Origin: DTKD01 sp050948905 | GTDB lineage: Bacteria; Armatimonadota; UBA5829 | NCBI GenBank assembly: GCA_050948905.1 | Contig: JBMNES010000001.1 | Location: forward strand, 2,170,001-2,234,000 | Direction: 5' to 3' | DNA: 64,000 bases | Shown here: positions 9,174-17,528 of the stretch, in pieces | Layout of the letters: each line of letters opens with the position of its first letter | Numbering within the stretch: the stretch's first letter is position 1 | Translations under genes and position numbers: made by a program | Notes under the pieces: model-generated | Told to the model about the DNA's origin: nothing | Database searches by the model: none | Seen by the model: the letters and a program-made list of their open reading frames with translations, nothing else

Positions 9174-9893
9174 CTATTGGCCAAACACCCCCGCACACCT
9201 GACAAATGCCTGTTCAATTGTGTCTTTGTCCGCGGATACGTGGAGATTACGCATAGTAGTGAGGAAATCGCGGTGGTTGCGGCCGCGTCGATAATCAGGC
9301 TCTCGTGCCGGGTGTTTCAGCACAGCGGCCAACAGGTCAAAGTCCAAGTCTACCAGCACGGTTCCGTGCAATAAAATCGAGCGCCACTTCCGAGCCTGTG
9401 CGTTGCCGGATATCTTTAGCTCCCTGACAGCCACATCAGATATCCCTCTATAGCAACCATCAATACCAAACTCCGCCAACCCGGCGATTATGAACTGCGC
9501 CCCGCTTTCAAACGTCCTTTTAATATCCAGGCCACCGGGATCTGGCGCAGTGTACGAATAGTTCAATATCCCCCCGCTCTGAAGCACCGTTCCCCCGCCT
9601 GTGATGCGTTTTATCCAGCCGACTTTCCTTGCGACGCACTCTTCGAGATCAAGCACGGCCTCCGGTTTATCTCCGCACCCAAGCACGAGCGCCGGGGTAT
9701 CTCCCCACCACAGCCTTAGAGTCCGCCCGCCCGTCGCCGCTGCGTCTTTTGCCAGATACTCGTCAATAGCCAGATTTGTGGCTATATCAGGCTCAGATGA
9801 ACGAACAACTCGCAGATCGCCGTAACAACAGATGTCCTCAAGACAATTCTGCTCAAGGGATTCAATTTGAGGCAACGACGGTGCGAGTTCCAC
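9174..9893 (-). CDS. Lipoate-protein ligase A family protein
   Basis: 239 residues of the BirA/LplA/LipB catalytic fold. Motifs are IKRITGGGTVLQSGGILNYS (the RRxxGGG-type lipoyl-AMP loop), the lysine motif LKISGNAQARK, and LLHGTVLVDLDFDLL. The usual LplA C-terminal accessory domain is absent, as in many lipoate ligase and octanoyltransferase relatives. It may attach lipoate or octanoate to H-protein or 2-oxoacid dehydrogenases, or be an LipM/LipL type transferase; reading cannot separate these. Initiation appears to be at a GTG (9893) with only a weak Shine-Dalgarno. It follows the small membrane protein by 34 bp. Confidence 0.85.
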   Translation of the reverse strand: MELAPSLPQIESLEQNCLEDICCYGDLRVVRSSEPDIATNLAIDEYLAKDAAATGGRTLRLWWGDTPALVLGCGDKPEAVLDLEECVARKVGWIKRITGGGTVLQSGGILNYSYTAPDPGGLDIKRTFESGAQFIIAGLAEFGIDGCYRGISDVAVRELKISGNAQARKWRSILLHGTVLVDLDFDLLAAVLKHPAREPDYRRGRNHRDFLTTMRNLHVSADKDTIEQAFVRCAGVFGQ

Positions 9894-9927
9894 TATAAAC
9901 CTGTCAATCCATTTGTCAGCGTTGTAA

Positions 9928-10278
9928 TTATTCTTCTACATATAATTCCCCCGCAGGCGTATTACTTCCTGCCTGTGCATATTCTGACCACACTAAATGC
10001 GATTCGCTCGCCTGTAGCATATTAAAAACACGCTGAGTCACCGCGCTCATCAAAAACCCCAGCACACCAGTCGTCATTGCTAAAACAACAAGCTCCCAGT
10101 GCCGCAATACCGTTGAAACAATTACTATGGAAAAGTTTATGGCCCATATCAATCGGGCGATCAACATAATCAAGCAGAGTCTGGCTCTCAGTTTATGTTC
10201 GTCAAACTCGACGCTTCTCATACCAACCCATCCTGCAGTTGTCGTGCGCTGAGCGCATCTAAGAGTTGTTTTCCGCAT
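9928..10278 (-). CDS. Small membrane protein
   Basis: 116 residues with two predicted transmembrane helices, LCLIMLIARLIWAINFSIVIV and LVVLAMTTGVLGFLMSAVTQ, and a hydrophilic acidic tail. The ATG at 10278 has only a weak ribosome-binding site; an internal ATG at 10221 (MRSVEFDEHKLRARL) is an equally plausible start and gives 97 residues. I see no family. It leads the minus-strand run that continues with the lipoate-ligase-like gene. Confidence 0.6.
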   Translation of the reverse strand: MRKTTLRCAQRTTTAGWVGMRSVEFDEHKLRARLCLIMLIARLIWAINFSIVIVSTVLRHWELVVLAMTTGVLGFLMSAVTQRVFNMLQASESHLVWSEYAQAGSNTPAGELYVEE

Positions 10279-10375
10279 TTCTCGTCATATATTTGATACT
10301 ATTCCACTTCAGGCTGCGTGAAATAGCAGGATGGAAGTGCTATCATGTCGTAACTAAAATGCTGGAGGATCAAGC

Positions 10376-10951
10376 ATGGCATCATTCAAGAATGGCGACA
10401 GAGTACGAGTGATAACTCGTGACATAAAGCCGGAAGATGAGAAGAACGGACTCTACTACTCTTATTTCGGCGGTCTCACCGGGTCCGTCGACTGCGTTTA
10501 CGACGACGGTTCGGTATGTGTGGATGTCGATTTGGATTCATTAAGCGAGGCAGCACGAGATCGACACCTGGCGATGCAGGAAGCTGAGAAGACCAAATGG
10601 CTGGAAGGCCTCTCCGGGGAAGCCCGTGGCAGGCTCACCGCTGAGCAAAAACAACTCAAGCTCAGCTACAAAATATTGACGTCTGTAAATGACATTGAGC
10701 ATTTTAAAGGGGACAAACCGACCGGCGGCAAGCGAGGCTCAAAGTCTACCGATACGGACTCGCAGGAAGCTGATTCATCTGACTCTAAGAAGAGTGCCGC
10801 AAAGAAACAGGAGCCGCGTGCGGCTCCACCCTCATCTTCCGAAGACTCCACCCAATCCGAAGAATCTCCCGGTGGCAAACGATTAAGCGCCGATGACCTG
10901 GCTAAAGCCGAGGAAGAGTATTTCAAATCGCTGCAGGATCGCACTAAGTAG
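10376..10951 (+). CDS. Hypothetical protein with SH3-like N-terminus and disordered tail
   Basis: 191 residues. The first 60 (FKNGDRVRVITRDIKPEDE, then GGLTGSVDCVYDDGSVCVDV) read like a small KOW/SH3-type beta-barrel, in which a GD.V.V start and a G.V turn are typical. Residues 60-110 are helical and charged. Residues 115-175 are Ser, Lys, Asp and Glu rich and surely disordered, and a short helix (LAKAEEEYFKSLQDR) closes the protein. The start has GGAGGATC just upstream. An RNA- or ribosome-linked role would fit the KOW-like start but is speculation. Confidence 0.7.
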   Translation: MASFKNGDRVRVITRDIKPEDEKNGLYYSYFGGLTGSVDCVYDDGSVCVDVDLDSLSEAARDRHLAMQEAEKTKWLEGLSGEARGRLTAEQKQLKLSYKILTSVNDIEHFKGDKPTGGKRGSKSTDTDSQEADSSDSKKSAAKKQEPRAAPPSSSEDSTQSEESPGGKRLSADDLAKAEEEYFKSLQDRTK

Positions 10952-10986
10952 CTCCTGCTTGCGGCATTGCCTTACTACGCTCTCTG

Positions 10987-11814
10987 TCAGTGCGCCTGCC
11001 CGTTTTCGTGTACAGCTCTCCAATGTGACGCAAACCCTGCTCCAAAGACCGCTATTGCGCTGCTGTAGTTGATCCACACCAGCAACAGAATCACCCCCGC
11101 AAGAGGCCCATACACCCGGCTGTAAGACGCGAAGTGAACCACGTATATAGTAAATATCTGCTTTGCAGCTTCCCATAGCAGACCCGCGAACACGCCTCCC
11201 GCAAGAGCATTACGCCACCGCACCTGCGCATTCGGCATTATTTTATAGATTAGCGTGAAAAGAATCACGGACGCCACTGCAGCCACCACGTGACCCAGCA
11301 ACTGCCATAACACCGGGGTAGAAGAGATAAATCCCGGGCTTACGCGGCGCAGAGTCTGCAACAAAGCCGTAATGCCGAAGGATATGGTAATTAATAGCCC
11401 AACAATTAGAAGAATCAACAACGCCAGCCCACGGCGTTTGAAGTAGTTTCGGCGCAGAGGTGCGCTCCATACGAGATTGACAGCCTGTTCCATAGTTAAA
11501 GTCGCCGCCATCCCCGACCACAAAGAAAGCGCCAAACCGATCCCGGTAGCCGCATCCCTGCCGTGCAGCACGCTGGTGACCATATCCATCGTAACCGACC
11601 CGATGACCACCTTGCCCGCGAAATGGGTTATCAACTCCTCCGCGTGCTGCGGAGAGCGCAAAACATAGCCCAAAATCCCCACTGCAACGAGCGACAGCGG
11701 AAACAGGGAGAGAAACGTATAGAAACTCACCGCAGCAGCCAGCAACAAGCCATTGCGACCGGCGAAATTCTGCCACACCTCGCGCATAAAAGTTACGTTG
11801 TCCCTGAGCCTCAT
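10987..11814 (-). CDS. YihY/virulence factor BrkB family membrane protein
   Basis: An integral membrane protein with about six helices. The family signature LLAAAVSFYTFLSLFPLSLV lies near the N-terminus, a central MAATLTMEQAVNLVW follows, and helices such as LALLILLIVGLLITISFG and LAGGVFAGLLWEAAKQIF come after. Members were once called RNase BN; that activity belongs to another protein, and the true role, possibly transport, is unknown. A TTG at 11835 would give seven more residues; the ATG at 11814 is preferred, though neither has a clear ribosome-binding site. It lies 49 bp behind the secreted-protein gene on the same strand. Confidence 0.85.
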   Translation of the reverse strand: MRLRDNVTFMREVWQNFAGRNGLLLAAAVSFYTFLSLFPLSLVAVGILGYVLRSPQHAEELITHFAGKVVIGSVTMDMVTSVLHGRDAATGIGLALSLWSGMAATLTMEQAVNLVWSAPLRRNYFKRRGLALLILLIVGLLITISFGITALLQTLRRVSPGFISSTPVLWQLLGHVVAAVASVILFTLIYKIMPNAQVRWRNALAGGVFAGLLWEAAKQIFTIYVVHFASYSRVYGPLAGVILLLVWINYSSAIAVFGAGFASHWRAVHENGQAH

Positions 11815-11863
11815 GTTAACCGGCCCACAACGCAAACGCAGATCATAGCTGGCTGCAAAAGCG

Positions 11864-12697
11864 TCACTGTTTTACCTTGATCAATGCCGTGCCGTGGTCT
11901 GTTCGGTCGGGGTAGTAGGCTTTAACCGTGAAGACCAGGCCATTCGTAGAAAGAGGCCCGTCCAAAGCCACCGGCCCCATCTTGAACTCCCCATTCTTAC
12001 CCGCCGTCACATTCTGTGACACAACCTGTCCCGCCAGCTTCAAAATCCCGCTCAGCCGGTTGGAATATGTTACCTCCACTCGTACAGCGCTGCCCGGATC
12101 AGCAATGCCGATGACAGTGAGTGTGCTGCGAACTCTTGCGCCATCGGCAGGCGAGGATATCACAACCTTACCTGGCTTACTTACAACAACCGCACTTTTG
12201 GCAGGCGTCGCTGGCGCAGGATCTTTTTTTACCTCTTTTGGAGCAGGTTCGGGCTTCGGCAATTTGTCGGGCTGCACAACCCCGCCCTGAGCAAAGCCGA
12301 GGGGTGGGGCAGTTTGCTTTTGCTGACCTGAACCTGTCACGTTAATTAATCGACTTGCCTGCATCGGAGGCGCGTGAACTCCGTCTTTTCCAAGATATCC
12401 GACCAACGGCGCATTTAACGCGATCTTGTCTTTGGGAACAACGGCGGTGCCTTTATAGATCCCTTGTGAAACCTCCTGCATTTTTTCTATCCCTATAAAG
12501 TCCTTGACGCCAAAGGCTGCATTACAGCCGGGTGTGCCTGTCATTTCCACAGTAATGGTATCTCCTGCTTTGAGTGGCGAGGGAGCAGAGAACTTTATCG
12601 AAGTAATCTTCGGCGGCTCGGCTTTGGCTGCGCCAAATGCAATGCCTGGCAGCATAATTAATATCGTTGCGACAGCGATTACAATCCTTGACTTCAT
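11864..12697 (-). CDS. Secreted protein with C-terminal Ig-like (Gmad2-like) domain
   Basis: 277 residues starting with a signal peptide (MKSRIVIAVATILIMLPGIAFG, cleavage after AFGA). A first beta-rich domain (about residues 25-130) follows, then a Pro/Lys/Ala linker (PKPEPAPKEVKKDPAPATP), then a C-terminal domain from about residue 175. That domain opens VVISSPADGARV and continues with VIGIADPGSAVRVEVTY, which resembles Ig-like Gmad2 domains of secreted proteins. The start is set by GGAGG eight bases upstream; longer frames begin before this site. Probably periplasmic or cell-surface; no enzymatic motif seen. Confidence 0.75.
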   Translation of the reverse strand: MKSRIVIAVATILIMLPGIAFGAAKAEPPKITSIKFSAPSPLKAGDTITVEMTGTPGCNAAFGVKDFIGIEKMQEVSQGIYKGTAVVPKDKIALNAPLVGYLGKDGVHAPPMQASRLINVTGSGQQKQTAPPLGFAQGGVVQPDKLPKPEPAPKEVKKDPAPATPAKSAVVVSKPGKVVISSPADGARVRSTLTVIGIADPGSAVRVEVTYSNRLSGILKLAGQVVSQNVTAGKNGEFKMGPVALDGPLSTNGLVFTVKAYYPDRTDHGTALIKVKQ

Positions 12698-12741
12698 TGC
12701 ACTAGCCTCCATGGATGCCTGATTAACATATACTTTGTCCC

Positions 12742-12770
12742 TTGACAATAAAATTCCTGTCCACTAAAAT
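12742..12770 (+). promoter_or_regulatory. Sigma70-type promoter of groESL
   Basis: TTGACA (12742-12747), 17 bp, TAAAAT (12765-12770). The transcription start would fall inside or at the edge of the CIRCE element that follows. Confidence 0.85.
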
Positions 12771-12773
12771 ATT

Positions 12774-12800
12774 TTGGCACTCGAAAGGGTAGAGTGCTAA
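12774..12800 (+). promoter_or_regulatory. CIRCE operator (HrcA site)
   Basis: TTGGCACTC, nine bases, GAGTGCTAA: one mismatch from the CIRCE consensus inverted repeat. CIRCE is bound by HrcA, which represses groESL and dnaK operons until heat stress titrates GroEL. No hrcA gene is in the window. Confidence 0.95.
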
Positions 12801-12877
12801 CAGAAGGGCTTTCAAAATGGGTCGAGGTTTGAACTCGACTCAAACTTGTAATATCCAAACAGGAGGTGGAGGCAGTA

Positions 12878-13162
12878 ATGATTAAGCCGTTGGCTGATAA
12901 GGTAGTCGTGGAGCCGCTTGAGGGCGAGGACAAGAGCCCTGGAGGCATCATCCTTCCCGACACCGCAAAAAAGAAGCCGCAAGAGGGCGTAGTAGTCGCA
13001 GTGGGACCTGGCAAGGTGCTTGAGAATGGTTCTCGCGCTGAGATGTCCGTCAAAAACGGTGACAAGGTCATCTTCGCCAAATACGGCGGCACTGAAGTCA
13101 CTGTTGATGGTAAGGACTATGTTATCCTCGACCAGGACTCCATTTACGCGATAGTGGAGTAA
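12878..13162 (+). CDS. groES: Co-chaperonin GroES
   Basis: 94 residues, the usual length. It forms the heptameric lid of the GroEL chamber. Hallmarks are IKPLADKVVVEPLEGEDKSP, the mobile loop with GGIILPDTAKKKPQEG, and VAVGPGKVLENG. The ATG at 12878 is preferred over an in-frame GTG at 12866, which overlaps the AGGAGGTGG ribosome-binding site. Transcribed with groEL from the CIRCE-controlled promoter. Confidence 0.97.
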   Translation: MIKPLADKVVVEPLEGEDKSPGGIILPDTAKKKPQEGVVVAVGPGKVLENGSRAEMSVKNGDKVIFAKYGGTEVTVDGKDYVILDQDSIYAIVE

Positions 13163-13207
13163 GGCTCACACTTTTTCGATTTTCAACTCTAAACCGGAGG
13201 TTTCCGT

Positions 13208-14836
13208 ATGGCAGCTAAAATAATAAAGTTTGATGAGGAAGCTCGACGTTCTCTTGAGCGCGGGGCTACTATGGTATCCTCGGCCGTTAAGGTCACTCTT
13301 GGTCCTAAGGGCCGCAATGTTGTTCTCGACAAGAAGTGGGGCAGCCCCACCATCACCAAGGACGGCGTCACCGTCGCCAAGGAAGTCGAGCTCGAAGATG
13401 TATTCGAGAATATGGGCGCGCAGCTCGTCCGCGAAGTCGCTTCAAAGACCAACGACGTCGCCGGCGACGGCACCACCACCGCTACTGTGCTCGCCGAGAG
13501 CATTGTGCGCGAAGGTCTGCGATATGTGGCCGCTGGTGGCAACCCGGTCGCGGTAAAGCGCGGAATCGAAAAGGCCGTGGAGAAGGCCATCGAAGAGATC
13601 AAGAAGCTCTCCATCCCCGTCAAGGGCAAGGACGAGGTCGCACAGGTCGCTTCCATCGCCGGCAACGCTCCTGAAATCGGCGAAGTCGTCGCTGATGCTA
13701 TCGATAAGGTTGGCAAAGACGGCGTTATCACCGTTGAGGAATCCAAGGGCACTGCGACCAGCCTCGAAGTAGTCGAGGGAATGCAGTTTGACAAGGGTTA
13801 CATCAGCCCCTATTTCGTCACCGATGGCGAGAGAATGGAAGCTGTTTTCGAGAACCCGGTCATCCTCATCTATGAGAAGAAGATCTCTGCCGCTGCAGAC
13901 CTCGTTCCGATGTTGGAGAAGGTCATGCAGACCCGCACCCCGGTCGTCATTATCGCCGAGGACATCGACGGCGATGCATTGGCAACACTCGTAGTCAACA
14001 AGCTGCGCGGCACGTTGCAGATCGTCGGCGTTAAGGCCCCTGGTTTTGGCGACAGGCGAAAGGCTATGCTTGAGGACATCGCTATTCTCACCGGCGGCAC
14101 CTTCATCTCTGAGGACCTCGGCATCAAGCTTGAGAACGTCGACCCGACTATGCTCGGAAGAGCCAGCAAGGTCGTCGTGGGCAAGGAAGAGACCACGATT
14201 ATCGAGGGCAAGGGCACCGCAGAGGCGGTCCAGGGCAGAATCAGCCAGATTCGCAAGCAGATCGAAACCACGGATTCTAACTACGACCGTGAGAAGCTCC
14301 AGGAGCGACTGGCCAAGCTATCCGGCGGCGTTGCTGTGATCAAAGTCGGCGCTGCTACCGAGACCGAGCTTAAGGAAAAGAAGCATCGCTTCGAGGACGC
14401 CCTCAGCGCCACTCGCGCCGCTGTCGAAGAGGGAATCGTAGCTGGTGGCGGCGTTACCCTTGTTAATATCATCGACAAGCTGAAGAAAATCGGCGACAGC
14501 GATGACGAGAACGTCGGTGGCGCAATCATTCGCCGCGCTCTTGAAGAGCCGCTTCGACAGATCGCCGAGAACGCTGGCAAAGAAGGCAGCGTGGTTGTCG
14601 AGCGCGTCAAGAACGAGAAGAAGGGCATCGGCTACAATGCTGAGACCGACGAGTATTGCAATATGGTCGAAGCAGGAATCGTCGACCCGGTCAAGGTCAC
14701 CCGCTCAGCCCTCGAGAACGCAGCCAGCATCGGCTCGCTGATTCTCACCACCGAGTGCCTGGTGGCAGAAAAGCCAGAAGAGAAGCCCGCTGCCCCGGCG
14801 ATGCCGGGCGGTGGCATGGGCGACTACGGTATGTAA
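13208..14836 (+). CDS. groEL: Chaperonin GroEL
   Basis: 542 residues forming the double-ring ATP-driven folding chamber. Signatures: VKVTLGPKGRNVVLDK and GDGTTTATVLAESI (ATP binding), the apical-domain segment VKAPGFGDRRKAMLEDIA, and the C-terminal Gly/Met-rich tail ending GGGMGDYGM. The start has CCGGAGG upstream. It lies 45 bp behind groES and is followed by a strong terminator. This is the only chaperonin in the window. Confidence 0.98.
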   Translation: MAAKIIKFDEEARRSLERGATMVSSAVKVTLGPKGRNVVLDKKWGSPTITKDGVTVAKEVELEDVFENMGAQLVREVASKTNDVAGDGTTTATVLAESIVREGLRYVAAGGNPVAVKRGIEKAVEKAIEEIKKLSIPVKGKDEVAQVASIAGNAPEIGEVVADAIDKVGKDGVITVEESKGTATSLEVVEGMQFDKGYISPYFVTDGERMEAVFENPVILIYEKKISAAADLVPMLEKVMQTRTPVVIIAEDIDGDALATLVVNKLRGTLQIVGVKAPGFGDRRKAMLEDIAILTGGTFISEDLGIKLENVDPTMLGRASKVVVGKEETTIIEGKGTAEAVQGRISQIRKQIETTDSNYDREKLQERLAKLSGGVAVIKVGAATETELKEKKHRFEDALSATRAAVEEGIVAGGGVTLVNIIDKLKKIGDSDDENVGGAIIRRALEEPLRQIAENAGKEGSVVVERVKNEKKGIGYNAETDEYCNMVEAGIVDPVKVTRSALENAASIGSLILTTECLVAEKPEEKPAAPAMPGGGMGDYGM

Positions 14837-14863
14837 GAGCTTGTGTCAAATTGACAGAAGTGA

Positions 14864-14896
14864 AAGGGAGGGGCAAACGCTCCTCCCTTATTTTAA
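14864..14896 (+). terminator. Rho-independent terminator of groESL
   Basis: An 11-pair stem, AAGGGAGGGGC against GCTCCTCCCTT with one G-U pair, closes a four-base loop and is followed by TATTTTAATT. Confidence 0.85.
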
Positions 14897-14919
14897 TTCC
14901 GTAGTTTCGGAAACCCGGC

Positions 14920-15071
14920 AGATAGGCGGCGATCTCCGAATCGCGAAAATAGATAGGTGGCAATCTCCGAATTGCCACCTCATAACCAATACCAACCTCA
15001 ATTTCCAACTTCTAACTTCAAAAAGTCATCCTGCGCCCCCAATTATAGTCATCCTGCGCGAAGTCGCAGGA
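14920..15071. repeat. Left intergenic palindromic repeats beside the methyltransferase cassette
   Basis: The 332-bp gap between groEL and the methyltransferase gene holds no gene. It contains a 37-bp unit at 14951-14987, found again without mismatch at 17788-17824, whose core AGGTGGCAAT-6-ATTGCCACCT is a perfect hairpin. A degraded copy of the same unit starts at 14920. Two copies of GTCATCCTGCGC start at 15025 and 15048; the second continues into a small palindrome, TCCTGCG-6-CGCAGGA. The rest, up to 15168, shows nothing clear. Confidence 0.85.
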
Positions 15072-15168
15072 GATCGATCTCGTCCCGATTGTGCTTCGCC
15101 GTGGCTTCCGCGCCTCTCCCTTCCTCACCCGGCTTGCTTGATATTTAACATCGTGCTTTAATATACAC

Positions 15169-16296
15169 ATGGCAAACCAGAACCTTATAAATGCAAAAAA
15201 CGCAAAAAGTGACGAGTTTTACACTCAGTATGATGACATCCAAAAAGAAATGCAGGCCTATCTGGACTACGACCCGGATGTGTTTCGCGGGAAAGTCGTC
15301 TATTGCAACTGCGACGATCCTTATGAGAGCAATTTCTTTCGTTATTTCGCCCTCAAATTCAACGAGATCGGCCTGAAGCAGCTTATCACCACCAGCTACA
15401 AAACCTCCCCTGTGGCCTGCACTCAACTCGATTTGTTTGGCGAAGGCTCAGTTGATGCCAACCAGAACGACCGGCCAGTGGGCGCGGCGGCGAGGTTTAT
15501 TATAAATGAGGTCGGCGACACCAACGAAGACGGAGCCTTTAACCTCACCGACATCGCCGACCAACTCCGCGCAAACAAAAACAACGAATGGTCTCTGCTC
15601 AAAGGCGACGGAGACTTCCGCAGCGCAGAGTGCATAGAACTCCTCAAACAATCAGATATAGTAATCACAAACCCGCCATTCAGCCTCTTCCGGGAATACG
15701 TCGCACAACTCGTCGAATACGAAAAGAAATTCGTCATCATTGGCAATATGAATGCCATCACATATAAGGAAATATTTCCTCTGCTAAAAGATGACAGAAT
15801 GTGGCTGGGCCCAACCATTACGAGCGGCGATAGAGAATTTCAAGTACCTGACAGTTATCCTTTGGACGCAGCCGGATGGAGAATTGACGAAATCGGCCGA
15901 AAATATATCCGTGTCAAAGGAGTGCGCTGGTACACAAACCTCGACCACGGCCGCCGACACCAGCCTCTCAAGCTGATGACTATGGCCGACAACCTCAAGT
16001 TCAATAAAAAGATGAACGGCAGGACGAAATACGACCGCTATGTAAACTACGACGCAATAGAAGTTCCATTCACCGACGCTATTCCAAGTGACTATGACGG
16101 CGAAATGGGTGTGCCGATCAGTTTTCTGGATAAGTATTGTCCTGAGCAGTTTGTGATTTTAGGCGCGACTGAAAGTGAAGGAAAAGGATTTTCTAATGGA
16201 TTATGGGATTCGACCAGCAAAGTATCGCAGCCTTTGATAGCAAACGAAAGGGTTTATAAGCGCCTATTCATCAAACCCAGAAAGGCAGATAAATGA
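15169..16296 (+). CDS. EcoRI-type adenine-specific DNA methyltransferase
   Basis: 375 residues of the EcoRI methylase family, N6-adenine transferases using S-adenosylmethionine. The N-terminus carries the family block NAKNAKSDEFYTQYDDIQKE followed by VVYCNCDDPYESNFFRYF. The catalytic motif IV is NPPFSLFREYV near residue 168. The C-terminal half (YIRVKGVRWYTNLDHG, VNYDAIEVPFTDAIPSDYDG) matches the usual target-recognition part. Its stop overlaps the start of the DUF262-HNH gene by four bases (ATGA), so the two are translated together. It likely marks host DNA against the partner nuclease. The family name does not fix the recognised site. No clear ribosome-binding site precedes the ATG; the family block begins five residues later, which supports it. 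Confidence 0.92.
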   Translation: MANQNLINAKNAKSDEFYTQYDDIQKEMQAYLDYDPDVFRGKVVYCNCDDPYESNFFRYFALKFNEIGLKQLITTSYKTSPVACTQLDLFGEGSVDANQNDRPVGAAARFIINEVGDTNEDGAFNLTDIADQLRANKNNEWSLLKGDGDFRSAECIELLKQSDIVITNPPFSLFREYVAQLVEYEKKFVIIGNMNAITYKEIFPLLKDDRMWLGPTITSGDREFQVPDSYPLDAAGWRIDEIGRKYIRVKGVRWYTNLDHGRRHQPLKLMTMADNLKFNKKMNGRTKYDRYVNYDAIEVPFTDAIPSDYDGEMGVPISFLDKYCPEQFVILGATESEGKGFSNGLWDSTSKVSQPLIANERVYKRLFIKPRKADK

Positions 16297-17462
16297 AGAC
16301 CAGGCTTTGGACTGAGACGACTGTTGCGGAGATTGTCGACGGTTTTACGTATAACGAGCTTGAGGAAAAGGGGTTGTTCGGCCTTTCGGGCAGGCTCATA
16401 ATCCAGCCGGAATACCAGCGCAATTATATCTACTCCTCCGACGGCGGCAAAAAGGAGAAGGCGGTTATCGACAGCCTGCTTAAAGGCTACCCGCTTGGGC
16501 TGATCTACTTTAACCAGATTGACGACGACAAATACGAGGTGCTCGACGGCCAGCAGCGCATCACCAGCATTGGCCGTTATGTTACCAACAAGTTCTCCGT
16601 GCCCTACGAAAAAGGCACCCCGCAATACTTCGACGGGCTAGCCGAGGATATGAAAAACCGCATCCTTAACAGCAGGCTGCTTATCTATGTGTGCGAAGGT
16701 GAAGAGAGCGAGATTAAGGAGTGGTTCCAGACCGTCAACATCGCCGGGGTTCCGCTCAACTCGCAGGAGCTTCTTAACGCAGTCTACAGCGGCCCGTTTG
16801 TGACTGCGGCAAAGGCGGAGTTCAGCAACAGCGGCAACTCAAACATACAAAAATGGTCGGCCTACATAAGCGGAGATGTGAAACGACAGGCCTATCTGGA
16901 ACGCGCGCTGGACTGGGTCTCTGACGGCAATATCGGCGATTATATGAGCCGCCACCGCCAGGACGATAACATAAACGAGCTTAAAACCTATTTTAACACC
17001 GTCATCGAATGGGTGAACGGTGTCTTCAGCGGCGTGGAAAAAGAAATGCAGGGGCTGGAATGGGCGCGACTATACAGAGAATATCACCGCAAGCCCTACA
17101 ACCCCGCCGAGGTCTGGAAAACCGTAGAAGACCTGTATGCGGATTATTATGTAAAGAATAAAAGAGGCATATTTGAATATGTGCTGGGCGGTTGTGCGGA
17201 TCCAAAGCTGCTTAATATAAGACTCTTCGAGGACCCCGTGATACAGTCGGCCTACCAAAAACAGACGCAGGAGGCCAAAGCAAAAGGCGTCTCCAACTGC
17301 CCGCTATGCGCCATCGGCCACGACGCCAACGCCACGCGGATATATAGTCTGAAAGAAATGGACGCCGACCACGTAACCCCCTGGAGCAAAGGCGGCGCCA
17401 CAGACGCATCCAACTGTCAGATGCTGTGTAAATTGCATAATCAGAGCAAGGGGAACAGGTGA
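16293..17462 (+). CDS. DUF262-HNH nuclease, probable restriction partner
   Basis: 389 residues. The N-terminal DUF262 domain (ParB/Srx-like nucleotide-binding fold, as in GmrS, SspE and BrxU) shows IIQPEYQRNYIYSSDGGKKE and the hallmark DGQQRITSIGRYV near residue 86. A helical middle region follows. The C-terminus (about residues 335-389) is an HNH nuclease with a zinc site: CPLC, then MDADHVTPWSKGG and NCQMLCKLHNQSKGNR. DUF262 enzymes couple NTP hydrolysis or modification sensing to cleavage; GmrSD and SspE pair DUF262 with DUF1524, an HNH relative. Here the partner is an overlapping EcoRI-type methyltransferase, so a two-gene restriction-modification or modification-sensing defence unit is the best reading. 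This is inference from domains and context. Confidence 0.88.
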   Translation: MKTRLWTETTVAEIVDGFTYNELEEKGLFGLSGRLIIQPEYQRNYIYSSDGGKKEKAVIDSLLKGYPLGLIYFNQIDDDKYEVLDGQQRITSIGRYVTNKFSVPYEKGTPQYFDGLAEDMKNRILNSRLLIYVCEGEESEIKEWFQTVNIAGVPLNSQELLNAVYSGPFVTAAKAEFSNSGNSNIQKWSAYISGDVKRQAYLERALDWVSDGNIGDYMSRHRQDDNINELKTYFNTVIEWVNGVFSGVEKEMQGLEWARLYREYHRKPYNPAEVWKTVEDLYADYYVKNKRGIFEYVLGGCADPKLLNIRLFEDPVIQSAYQKQTQEAKAKGVSNCPLCAIGHDANATRIYSLKEMDADHVTPWSKGGATDASNCQMLCKLHNQSKGNR

Positions 17463-17477
17463 GGGGGCCGGTTGGTT

Positions 17478-17519
17478 ACTTCGGTTGCACGCAAGCCGAA
17501 GTCGAGCCCGCAGGGCTCG
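17478..17519. repeat. Two adjacent hairpins after the nuclease gene
   Basis: ACTTCGG-11-CCGAAGT (17478-17502) is followed directly by CGAGCCC-3-GGGCTCG (17503-17519). They may act as a terminator, though no U-run follows, or belong to the repeat array to their right. Confidence 0.6.
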
Positions 17520-17528
17520 TGTCATAAT

